From NCBI RefSeq assembly GCF_000058485.1, contig NC_008278.1, forward strand, positions 5,822,962 through 5,886,961: a stretch of 64,000 nucleotides of DNA, given 5' to 3'. The notes under the pieces are model-generated. The model was given only the letters and a program-made list of their open reading frames with translations. It searched no databases and was not told the DNA's origin. Position numbers and translations under genes: made by a program. This document shows positions 8,904 through 16,391 of the stretch, piece by piece. The stretch is from Frankia alni ACN14a. Lineage in GTDB: Bacteria > Actinomycetota > Actinomycetes > Frankiales > Frankiaceae. How positions within the stretch are numbered: position 1 is the stretch's first letter; every line of letters starts with the position of its first letter.

Positions 8904-8972
8904 GACTCGATGCCGGCCCTCGACTCGATGCCGGCCCTCGACTCGATGCCGGCCCTCGACTCGATGCCGGCC
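8904..8972. repeat. 18-bp tandem repeat, 3.8 copies, intergenic
   Basis: The unit GACTCGATGCCGGCCCTC is repeated perfectly at 8904, 8922 and 8940, with a partial copy at 8958. It sits between the ABC ATPase gene and the DGPF gene in what should be promoter sequence. It could vary in copy number by slippage. Confidence 0.9.
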
Positions 8973-9081
8973 GCAGAGCAGGCGTCGAATTTTCGTCTGG
9001 GTGCCGTGTCGATCGGCGGCTGTGCCGTTCGACCTGGTGGTGAGAGGGTCGGGAGGCGACCCGTGATCGAGGAGGTCAACG

Positions 9082-9501
9082 ATGGCGAAGTACATGCTGA
9101 TCATGCGGGCCACGGACGAGTCCCTGGCGACGATGATGGCGACGCCCTTCGAGGAGATGCTCGAGACCATGGGCCGTTTCAACGAGGAGCTGATCCGGGC
9201 CGGCGTGCTCGTCGCCGCCGAGGGCCTCGACGATCCGACCCAGGGCGTGGTGGTCGACTTCGGCGGCGAGGCTCCGGTCGTCACCGACGGCCCGTATGGC
9301 GAGACGAAGGAGCTGTTCGGCGGCTTCTACCTGATCGACGTCGCCTCGAAGGAGGAGGCGGTGCAGTGGGCTCGACGGCTGCCGGCGAGCGCCGGCGCGA
9401 AGTGCGAGGTCCGCCGGGTGCCGACCATCGACGAGTTCCCGCAGGACAACGAGTGGGTCATCAGGGAGCGGGCGTGGCGCGAGCGGACCGGCCAGCTCTG
9501 A
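9082..9501 (+). CDS. YciI-like DGPF-domain protein
   Basis: This protein has 139 residues, preceded by GAGGAGGTCAACG. It begins MAKYMLIMRA and carries the diagnostic TDGPYGETKE near residue 73, followed by LFGGFYLIDV. It is a ferredoxin-like-fold member of the YCII-related family. The stop overlaps the start of the ECF sigma factor gene by one base (TGATG). DGPF proteins are characteristically encoded next to ECF42-group sigma factors. Their biochemical role is not settled, but the pairing suggests they act in the same regulatory unit. Confidence 0.9.
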   Translation: MAKYMLIMRATDESLATMMATPFEEMLETMGRFNEELIRAGVLVAAEGLDDPTQGVVVDFGGEAPVVTDGPYGETKELFGGFYLIDVASKEEAVQWARRLPASAGAKCEVRRVPTIDEFPQDNEWVIRERAWRERTGQL

Positions 9502-10877
9502 TGTCCGCGGCCGCCGATGGTCCGCCGCGTGACGAGTCGGCACGTGACGAGTCGGCACGTGACGAGTCGGCGCGGCGGGCCGTCGAGGCCGTCTGGCGGA
9601 TGTCCTCCGCCCGGATCGTCGGCGCGCTCGCCCGCTATACGGGCGACGTCGACCTCGCCGAGGATGTCGCGCAGGAGGCGGTGGCCCAGGCGCTCGTCGC
9701 CTGGTCGCGTGACGGTGTGCCGGCGAACCCGGTGGGCTGGCTGCTCACGGCGGCCCGGCGGCGCGCCATCGACGGCTTCCGCCGCCGGTCGGCCCTCGAC
9801 GAGCGATACGCGCTGCTCGCCGGTCCGCTCGCCGAGGGCGAGACGAGTTCGGGCGGCGTGGGCCCCGGTTCGGGTTCGGGTTCCGGTTCCGGCGCGGTGC
9901 CCCCGGCCGACCCGTCGGACGACCTGCCGTGGGATCCCGACCGGGTCGACGACGACGTCCTCGCGCTGATGTTCGTCGCCTGCCACCCGGTGCTCTCCCC
10001 CGAGGCCCGCGTGGCGTTGACGCTGCGCGCGGTCGGCGGTCTGACCAGCGAGGAGATCGCCCGGGCTTTCCTCGTACCTGTCGCGACGGTCCAGGCGCGG
10101 ATCACCCGGGCGAAGAAGACCCTCGGCGCGGCCAGGGTGCCGTTCGCCCTGCCACCGGCCGAGGAACGGCGCGGTCGGCTCGGTGGTGTCCTGAGCGTGC
10201 TGTATGTGATCTTCACGGAGGGCTCGACGGCGACAGCCGGTGACAGCCTGCTGCGCCCCGACCTCGCCTACGAGGCGATCCGGCTGGCCCGGACGCTGGC
10301 CGCCCTGATGCCTGACGAACCAGAGCCACACGGGCTGCTCGCCCTCTGCGAACTCACCGCCGCCCGCTTCCCCGCCCGCACCGGGCCCGACGGCGAGGCC
10401 GTCCTGCTGGCGGACCAGGACCGGCGCCGATGGGACCGCTCGGCGATCCGCCGCGGGATGGCCGCCCTCGACCGGGCCGCGGCCCTCGGGGCTGCCGGCC
10501 TCGGACCGTACGGCCTGCAGGCGGCGATCGCCGGCTGCCATGCATCGGCGCCATCGGTCCCGGAGACCGACTGGGAACGGATCGTGCTCCTCTACGAAGC
10601 GCTCGGCCGCGTCGCTCCGTCCCCCGTCGTCGAGCTCAACCGGGCCGTCGCCGTCGCAATGGCGCAGGGACCGCAGCAGGCGCTGGCCATCGTCGACCAC
10701 CTCGTCGCCACCGACCGGTTGGCCGGGTCGCACCTGCTCCCGAGCGTGCGCGGCGAGCTGCTCGGCCGGCTCGGCCGCACGTCGGAGGCCCGAGCCGAGC
10801 TGGAACTCGCCGCCCGACTGTGCCGCAACGCCCGCGAACGAGCGGTCCTCCTCCGCAAGGCGGCCGCGCTGGCGTGA
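9501..10877 (+). CDS. ECF42-type RNA polymerase sigma factor with TPR-like C-terminus
   Basis: This protein has 458 residues. Region 2 is RIVGALARYTGDVDLAEDVAQEAVAQAL and region 4 is LTLRAVGGLTSEEIARAFLVPVATVQARITRAKK. A long C-terminal helical domain (about 210-458, with the family's YVIFTEG segment) replaces the usual anti-sigma control. Length, C-terminal extension and the upstream DGPF gene fit the ECF42 group. Two low-complexity inserts stand out: DESAR three times near residue 12, and a GSGSGSGSG linker near residue 123 between regions 2 and 4. The start is the ATG in the TGATG overlap. Confidence 0.9.
   Translation: MSAAADGPPRDESARDESARDESARRAVEAVWRMSSARIVGALARYTGDVDLAEDVAQEAVAQALVAWSRDGVPANPVGWLLTAARRRAIDGFRRRSALDERYALLAGPLAEGETSSGGVGPGSGSGSGSGAVPPADPSDDLPWDPDRVDDDVLALMFVACHPVLSPEARVALTLRAVGGLTSEEIARAFLVPVATVQARITRAKKTLGAARVPFALPPAEERRGRLGGVLSVLYVIFTEGSTATAGDSLLRPDLAYEAIRLARTLAALMPDEPEPHGLLALCELTAARFPARTGPDGEAVLLADQDRRRWDRSAIRRGMAALDRAAALGAAGLGPYGLQAAIAGCHASAPSVPETDWERIVLLYEALGRVAPSPVVELNRAVAVAMAQGPQQALAIVDHLVATDRLAGSHLLPSVRGELLGRLGRTSEARAELELAARLCRNARERAVLLRKAAALA
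9528..9572 (+). repeat. 15-bp in-frame tandem repeat, 3 copies
   Basis: The unit CGTGACGAGTCGGCA encodes DESAR three times at the N-terminus of the ECF sigma factor. Copies are identical except for the last base of the third. Confidence 0.9.
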
Positions 10878-10888
10878 CCGTCCTCCGC

Positions 10889-10902
10889 GGTTCCGCGGAA
10901 CC
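10889..10902. other. Perfect 14-bp palindrome after the sigma factor gene
   Basis: GGTTCCGCGGAACC lies 12 bases after the stop at 10877, between convergent genes. It has no loop and no T-run, so it may be a regulatory palindrome or a poor terminator. Function is unknown. Confidence 0.4.
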
Positions 10903-10956
10903 GGCGGGAGGGCCAGCTGCCTGGTTTCCGGCCAGAGCACCTGTCAGTCCCGATCA

Positions 10957-11874
10957 TCAGGACACGGCGCGTTCCTCGGTCTCGACGGGCTCGGGGCGGA
11001 AGGTGGGGATCTGCTCGCCCGCCTCGATCGGGATCGTGAGGCGGTTCTGCTGCGGGGCGAGCGGGCAGGGGGCGTACGGGGTGTAGGCGCACTGCAGGTT
11101 TCCGGCGCGGTTGAAATCGAGCACGATCCGCGTGCTGCCCGGGGCGGGCAGGGGGGTGATCAGCCGGCGGCTGGCGCGGTAGGTCGTGATGCCGCTCGTC
11201 GCGTCGGTGAACAAGATGAGGCCGGCGTCCGCGAGATGCTCGGCGCGCAGGAGGATCAGCCGCAGCTCGGCACCGTCGAGCGTGAAGACGGCCTCGCCGA
11301 CGGCCTCGTGGGTGTGCACGATGCCGTCGACCGCCGCGGCGACCTCGATCGGGCGCGGGGCGGGGTACGGCGCGAACTCGGCCGGGATCACCCAGGCAGG
11401 GTCGTGGTCGAACGCCGGCGTCCGGACGTAGGCCTCGCGCAGCGGGTGCCGGGGATCGAGCGAGCGCAGCAGGTCGTTCCCGCCGCGGCGGGACAGCTCG
11501 ACGACGACGTCGCCGAACGACGCCGCCCGCCGGAACTCCCGCTCGCGGACGGAGCCGAAGACGTGGCGCCCGGTCACGGTCCTGCCGTCGACGACGAGGG
11601 ACTCCCCCGCGTCGAGGTCGACGACCGGTCCCTGCTCGCCCGTGGCCCACCGTCCCGGGAAGCCCTCGACGCGGCGGGGTTCGCCGTCGAGGAAGTGCAG
11701 AGCGCTGTAGGCGAGGAAGCCGTACGGCTGGCGCCGCTGCTGCTCGGACTCCTCCCGCCACGCGTCCCACTCGGCGCGCGCGGCCGCGACGCCGGCCGCG
11801 GTCTCGGTGGCAGGCGCGGTCTCGGTGGCAGGCGCGGTCTCGGTGGCAGGCGCGGTCTCGATCGCGGAGGTCAT
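10957..11874 (-). CDS. DUF1684 family protein
   Basis: From the ATG at 11874, seven bases after GAGGAG, the protein has 305 residues. The N-terminus is low-complexity (ETAPAT three times). The body is the DUF1684 domain: YSALHFLDGEP, then VFGSVREREFRRAASFGDVVVELSRRG, a beta-rich middle, and a C-terminal FNRAGNLQCAYTPYAPCPLAPQQNRLTIPI with the family's conserved NPPCAYTPYATCPLPP-like region. Biochemical function is unknown. It is the last gene of the leftward transport/monooxygenase operon, which suggests a part in handling the same substrate. Confidence 0.85.
   Translation of the reverse strand: MTSAIETAPATETAPATETAPATETAAGVAAARAEWDAWREESEQQRRQPYGFLAYSALHFLDGEPRRVEGFPGRWATGEQGPVVDLDAGESLVVDGRTVTGRHVFGSVREREFRRAASFGDVVVELSRRGGNDLLRSLDPRHPLREAYVRTPAFDHDPAWVIPAEFAPYPAPRPIEVAAAVDGIVHTHEAVGEAVFTLDGAELRLILLRAEHLADAGLILFTDATSGITTYRASRRLITPLPAPGSTRIVLDFNRAGNLQCAYTPYAPCPLAPQQNRLTIPIEAGEQIPTFRPEPVETEERAVS
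11800..11853 (-). repeat. 18-bp in-frame tandem repeat, 3 copies
   Basis: The unit GGTCTCGGTGGCAGGCGC (plus strand) encodes ETAPAT repeats near the N-terminus of the DUF1684 protein. Confidence 0.9.
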
Positions 11875-11939
11875 GGTCGGCTCCTCATCCTCGATGGTCC
11901 AGATCCTCGGTGGTCCAGGTGCGTGGACGTGGGCGACGG

Positions 11940-12971
11940 TCACGCCGTCGGTGCCCGGTCGTGCGCAGGGAGGCGCGGGAAGATCTCCTGCGCGATCAGC
12001 CGCAGCCCGTCGCGGAACTGGGGGGAGGACTGCGGCAGCGGGACGCTGAACAGGTAGTCGGTCGAGCGGGTGAACGCGGCGTCCTGCAGGAGCTGTTCGA
12101 TGATGTCGTCCGGATTGCCGTACTTCACGTTCGACCTGGTCAGGAACTCCTCGGCCGTGGCCGGCGGGCCGCCCGGGGTGACGTACTGGCCAGGGTTGCG
12201 GCGCAGCTCGGAGTCGAGCAGGGCGATCGCGTCGCGCTTGGACGCCGCCGGGAGCAGGACGCGGGAGATGCCGATCCGCGGGCTGCGCTCACCGGCGTGG
12301 GCGTCGAGGTAGTCGTTGATGAGACCCGCCTGGACCTGGCCGGCGTCCCCGGACGGGACCAGCCGGTGCAGGAGCAGCCGGTCACCGGCGCGCCCGATCT
12401 CGGCCGCCGTCCGCGGGTTGCCGGTCGCCTGCCACAGCCGCGGCAGCAGCCCGGCCGGCGGCGGGTACAGCTTCACCTCCTTGTCGCCGGCGGCGATCGT
12501 GCCGGCGAGGGCCCGGCGCAGATCGTCGAGCGCGTGGGCGTACAGCGACTCCCGGTCGTCCTCGGACAGGTTGAAGGCCTCGAAGGCGACGGTGGAGAAA
12601 CCCCCGCCGTTGCCCTTGCCGACGCCGAACTCCAGCCGCTCGCCGCTCAGGGCGTCGACCAGCGCCGCCGTCTCGGCCAACCGGATCGGGTTGTCGAAGG
12701 TCAGCGGGACCACCGCGGTTCCCAGCCTGATCGTCGTCGTGGTCTGCGACGCCGCCGCGAGGAAGGTGAGCGCGGACGGGAGACCGATGAGGGTGAAGTG
12801 CGCCTCCGCGGCCCATGCCGTCTCGTAGCCGAGCTCCTCCGCGAGGCGGATGACCTCGAGCGACTGGTTGTACGTGCGGGCGGGCTCGCCGTCCGCGGGA
12901 ATCGTCAGGAACAGCGACAGGCCGCGCTGGGGATGCGATGTCACCGGATTCGATGTCACGTCCACGGTCAC
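11940..12971 (-). CDS. LLM-class flavin-dependent oxidoreductase
   Basis: From the GTG at 12971, eight bases after GGAGG, the protein has 343 residues. It is a bacterial-luciferase-like TIM barrel: LSLFLTI, AEELGYETAWAAEAHF, IRLGTAVVPLTFDNPIRLAE, LSGERLEFGVGKGN, and a C-terminal NVKYGNPDDIIEQL. These enzymes use reduced FMN or F420 to oxidise small organics. It follows the FAD hydroxylase gene in the operon and precedes DUF1684. The substrate is unknown; the presence of two LLM enzymes with a peptide-type ABC importer points to breakdown of an imported compound. Confidence 0.88.
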   Translation of the reverse strand: MTVDVTSNPVTSHPQRGLSLFLTIPADGEPARTYNQSLEVIRLAEELGYETAWAAEAHFTLIGLPSALTFLAAASQTTTTIRLGTAVVPLTFDNPIRLAETAALVDALSGERLEFGVGKGNGGGFSTVAFEAFNLSEDDRESLYAHALDDLRRALAGTIAAGDKEVKLYPPPAGLLPRLWQATGNPRTAAEIGRAGDRLLLHRLVPSGDAGQVQAGLINDYLDAHAGERSPRIGISRVLLPAASKRDAIALLDSELRRNPGQYVTPGGPPATAEEFLTRSNVKYGNPDDIIEQLLQDAAFTRSTDYLFSVPLPQSSPQFRDGLRLIAQEIFPRLPAHDRAPTA

Positions 12972-13057
12972 CGTCAGGACCTCCGATGCAGGATTGTGGT
13001 GAAGTGCGGGTCGCCGGCCGGCGCCCGGGGAACGGACCGCGAGCAGCGGGCCTTGTG

Positions 13058-13145
13058 CCGTTCGGTGGAGCTACCGTTCTGCGGAGTCGACGAGCTGCCG
13101 TTCGGTCGGGTCGACGAGCGGCCGTTCGGCGGAGTCGACTAGCTG
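13058..13145 (-). repeat. 24-bp tandem repeat across the 3' end of the FAD hydroxylase gene
   Basis: Three full copies (13074-13097, 13098-13121, 13122-13145) plus a partial copy at 13058-13073 are seen. In frame they encode QLVDSAER, PLVDPTER, QLVDSAER. The stop codon (13071-13073) lies in the degenerate fourth copy, so the repeat has probably extended the protein's C-terminus. Confidence 0.85.
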
Positions 13146-14903
13146 GCCGAAGGCCTTGGTCTGCGTCTGGGCCGGCGGCTGGGCGGGGAGCCGGCCGCGG
13201 CCGTGGACCAGGTCCAGCACCGCGCCGGCGTCGACGTCGTCGAGGCCGCTGCCGTCGCCGCGCCAGGCGACGTGATGGTCCGGCCGGACGAGCGCGTAGG
13301 GGGCGCCGTACAGCTCGCGCGCCGCCGGATCCGGCAGGTGGATGACCTCGATCTCGAGGCCCCGGGCGTCGGCCGCCGTCTCGAAGGCGCCGACGGTGCC
13401 GGCGGTGCCGGCGTCGTCGGCGAGGACGAGCAGCGCGACGTGGGAGCCGATCCGGTCGTAGAGGGTGAACCCGAAGGGGTCGAGGTTGCCGTTCGGCGCC
13501 CGGTGTCCGGGTCGCGCGTCGTCGGCGTACGCGTAGGCGTCCCAGGGCGCCTCGGCCTCGAGCTGGCCGTCCTCGTACCGGATGACCGACGAGGCGTCGT
13601 AGCGCTCGTCGAAGACGACCCCGAGCGGCAGGCTCCGGCCCTCCCCGAGGATCGCGCCGATCTCGGCGCGCCGCCGCACCGCGTCCGGGCCGGTGTCGGC
13701 GTCGTCCGGGACCCCGAGGGCGCGGACGCGCTCGTAGGCGGCCGTGTGCCGGCGGTCATCCGCCAGGGCGTAGTCGGCGATCCGCCAGTTGTGCGGGCGT
13801 CGTTCCTCGTCGTAGGAGTCGAGCAGCGCCTCGCCGGCCTGGCCGCGCAGCACGGCCGCGAGCTTCCAGCCGAGGTTCACCACGTCGCCGAAGCCCTCGC
13901 ACAGGTTGCCCCCCGGCGTGCGGACGTGCGCCGCGTCGCCGACCAGCGCAATCCGGTCACGGTAGAAGGTGTCGGCGATGCGCGTGGTCTTGAAGAACGG
14001 GGTCAGCGACACCACCTCGAGGTCGACGTCGAAGCCGAACGCCGCCCGGGCCTGGGCGATCAGCTCGTCGGTGGTCGGGTCACGATCGAGCGGGTACGGC
14101 CCGGCGTACGCCCGCCAGTCGGTCGCGTTCAGGGCCGCGAGGAAGCCGGAGTAGCGGTCGTTGTAGATGACCGCGGTGGCGGGCGGGAACGCCCCGAGCG
14201 CGGCCGAGGTGTCCGAGGTGGTCCGCACGACGAACCGGAAGTACCGCTCGTCGGCGTAGCTGCCCGAACGCGGAATCCGCGCCAGCGTGCGGACCGTGCT
14301 CGACCCACCGTCGGCGCCGACGACGTACCGGGAGCGGATCGTGCGGCGCCGGCCGGTCTCGACCTCGACCACCGTCGTCGTCACGCCGTCGGCGTCGCTC
14401 GCGAGGCCCTCGACCCGCCAGCCGCCCGAGACCGCGGTGCCGATCTCCGCGAGCCGGTCGAGGAAGACGCGCTGCAGCACCGTCTGCGGCCGGCGCAGCA
14501 TGGTCTCGGTCGAGTACCGGCTGGTCGCGCCGAGCCCGAACGACCGCAGGGTGGTCCCCGCGAGCTGGTGCCCGGCGAGCGAGGTGAGCAGGAGGTTGCC
14601 GGTGCTCCACTCGGGCGGGAAGGTCCACGCGTGCTGGATCCGCTGCAGCAGCCCCCAGCCGCGGATGACCTCGAGCGCGCGGGAGGTGTACCCCGCGGCG
14701 CCGGCCCGGACCAGCGTCGCGCCGAGCGCGGCGTCCACCACCGCGGCCTGCACCCCGTGCCGGTGGAGCTCGAGCGCGGTGCCGAGGCCGTTGGGTCCGG
14801 CCCCGACCACGAGGACGTCCACGTGCTCGGCGGGCTCGGTCCGCGGGAAGGTGAGGGCGTCGACCTGCCGCTTTCCCCGCGTGATCTCGTTGCGTGCGGG
14901 CAT
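13071..14903 (-). CDS. FAD-dependent aromatic-type monooxygenase (PheA/TfdB family)
   Basis: This protein has 610 residues. The FAD-binding dinucleotide motif is VVGAGPNGLG near residue 30, the middle motif is VVGADGGSSTVR, and the second FAD motif is IALVGDAAHVRTPGGNLCEGFGDVVNLGWKLA. This layout fits class A flavoprotein hydroxylases of the PF01494 group with a thioredoxin-like C-terminal domain (FTLYDRIGSHVALLVLADD). Substrates in the family are usually phenolic or aromatic. The last 24 residues are a tandem repeat with no family counterpart. Start and upstream stop (14906) are two bases apart, so the operon is tightly packed. Confidence 0.9.
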   Translation of the reverse strand: MPARNEITRGKRQVDALTFPRTEPAEHVDVLVVGAGPNGLGTALELHRHGVQAAVVDAALGATLVRAGAAGYTSRALEVIRGWGLLQRIQHAWTFPPEWSTGNLLLTSLAGHQLAGTTLRSFGLGATSRYSTETMLRRPQTVLQRVFLDRLAEIGTAVSGGWRVEGLASDADGVTTTVVEVETGRRRTIRSRYVVGADGGSSTVRTLARIPRSGSYADERYFRFVVRTTSDTSAALGAFPPATAVIYNDRYSGFLAALNATDWRAYAGPYPLDRDPTTDELIAQARAAFGFDVDLEVVSLTPFFKTTRIADTFYRDRIALVGDAAHVRTPGGNLCEGFGDVVNLGWKLAAVLRGQAGEALLDSYDEERRPHNWRIADYALADDRRHTAAYERVRALGVPDDADTGPDAVRRRAEIGAILGEGRSLPLGVVFDERYDASSVIRYEDGQLEAEAPWDAYAYADDARPGHRAPNGNLDPFGFTLYDRIGSHVALLVLADDAGTAGTVGAFETAADARGLEIEVIHLPDPAARELYGAPYALVRPDHHVAWRGDGSGLDDVDAGAVLDLVHGRGRLPAQPPAQTQTKAFGQLVDSAERPLVDPTERQLVDSAER

Positions 14904-14905
14904 GG

Positions 14906-16279
14906 CTACCGTCGCTCCCCGTCGTGGACCGGACCGCTGGACTCCCCCGCCGCGCTCGCGCGGCCGCCGGCCGGTGCGCCGCCGATCCCGAGGTTGCCCC
15001 GCAGGGTGTCGTGGGCGTACTCGCGCCGAAAGCGGCCGCGGTCCTGCAGCTGCGTCACCACGCCCTCGATGAACTCGACGAAGCCCGCGGGCTGGACGTC
15101 GATGTTGATGACGAAGCCGTCCGACGCCCGCGTGTCGACCCACTCCACGATGTCGTCGGCGACCTGCTCCGGGGTGCCCACGATCAGCCGCTGGCCGCCG
15201 GAGAGGTTGTGGAACAGCAGCTGACGGATGGTGAGCCCACGGCGGCGCGCCTCGGCGACGAGCTGGTCGCGACGCGCGGTCACCGCCGGTGCGGCGGCCC
15301 GCTGCGCCAGCTCGGCGTAGGGAAGCTGCGCGTCGAGGTCGAGCCTGGAGACATCGAACTCCAGCTGCGCGGTGAGGAGCTCGACGAGCGGCCCCACGGC
15401 GAGCAGCTCGTCGAGCTCCCGCTTGCGTTCGCGGGCCGCGGCCTCGGTCGCCCCGAGGACGGTGAACAGGCCCGGCAGGACGAGCAGGTCGTCGGGATTC
15501 CGCCCGTTCGCCGCGGCGAGCCCCTTGACCTCGGCCGAGAACTCCCGCGACAGCTCCGGCAGCCGCTGTGAGGTGAACAGCGCGTCCGCCCAGCGGGCGC
15601 CCAGCTCCTTGCTCTGCCTCGACGCCCCGGCCTGGAAGAGCACCGGGCGGCGGCCCTGGTAGCCGCCGGGCAGCGGAAGCACCCCGGACGTCCGGTAGAA
15701 CTCGCCGCTGAAGTCCACGGGCCGGGTGCGCCGCGCGTCGATGTAGACGTCGGCCGCGGCGTCGGCGACCACGGCGTCCTCGGGCAACGAGGCCCACAGC
15801 GCGTCGACGGCGGAGATGAACTCCTCGGCCTTGCGGTAGCGCGCCTGCGGTTCGAGGACCTCGTCGACGCCGAGCGCGGAGCGGGTGACGTCCTCCTGGC
15901 TGGTGATGATGTTCCAGCCGGCGCGTCCCTTGCTGACGTGGTCGAGGGTCGCGATCGAGCGGGCGAGCAGGAACGGGTTGCCGTGGATCGCCGGGTTGGT
16001 CGACACCAGGCCGATGTGCTCGGTCTCGCGCGCCAGCGCCGCGAGCAGGACGGTCGGATCCGTCCCGCGCCACGGCCGGCGGTAGGAGGCGGCGTCGAGC
16101 GAGCCGAGGCGGTCGGCGATGAAGATCGCATCGAAGCGGGCCCGCTCGGCGAGCCGCGCGATCTCGGTGTAGTAGTCGATGCCGGCGATCCAGTCCGACG
16201 TCGGCGGCAGGGTCTTCCAGGCCGCGTCGTGGCGGCCGGTCGCCTGCAGGTTCAGGCACAGTCGCACCTGTCGAGTCAC
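14906..16279 (-). CDS. NtaA/SnaA/DszA-type FMN-dependent monooxygenase
   Basis: This protein has 457 residues, the expected length. Typical segments are the N-terminal RLCLNLQATGRHDAAWK, ARLAERARFDAIFIADRL, ATLDHVSKGRAGWNIITS, and RPVLFQAGASRQSKELGARWADALFT. These mark the nitrilotriacetate monooxygenase/DszA branch of the luciferase superfamily, which oxidises chelators, dibenzothiophene sulfone or alkyl sulfides using FMNH2 from a separate reductase. It follows the ABC transporter genes in the operon and is probably the first catabolic step. I see no flavin reductase gene in the operon. Confidence 0.92.
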   Translation of the reverse strand: MTRQVRLCLNLQATGRHDAAWKTLPPTSDWIAGIDYYTEIARLAERARFDAIFIADRLGSLDAASYRRPWRGTDPTVLLAALARETEHIGLVSTNPAIHGNPFLLARSIATLDHVSKGRAGWNIITSQEDVTRSALGVDEVLEPQARYRKAEEFISAVDALWASLPEDAVVADAAADVYIDARRTRPVDFSGEFYRTSGVLPLPGGYQGRRPVLFQAGASRQSKELGARWADALFTSQRLPELSREFSAEVKGLAAANGRNPDDLLVLPGLFTVLGATEAAARERKRELDELLAVGPLVELLTAQLEFDVSRLDLDAQLPYAELAQRAAAPAVTARRDQLVAEARRRGLTIRQLLFHNLSGGQRLIVGTPEQVADDIVEWVDTRASDGFVINIDVQPAGFVEFIEGVVTQLQDRGRFRREYAHDTLRGNLGIGGAPAGGRASAAGESSGPVHDGERR

Positions 16280-16333
16280 GAGTATTCCTTGCGGTCGTCG
16301 GGAGCGGGAGGTCGTCGGAAGCAGGTGGTCGTC

Positions 16334-16391
16334 GGCGTCAGGGGGCGTCCGCGTCAGGGGGCGTCGACGTCAGGAGGCGTCGACGTCAGGA
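16334..16391. repeat. 16-bp tandem repeat, about 3.5 copies
   Basis: Units of the form GGCGTCGACGTCAGGA/G are arrayed immediately downstream of, and overlapping, the stop codon of the fused ABC ATPase gene. Slippage here could change the C-terminus. Confidence 0.8.

Noticed and set aside
13203-15224. 673-residue rightward open frame over the FAD hydroxylase
   Set aside because: Antisense shadow with valine/glycine/arginine bias; the opposite strand carries clear FAD motifs.
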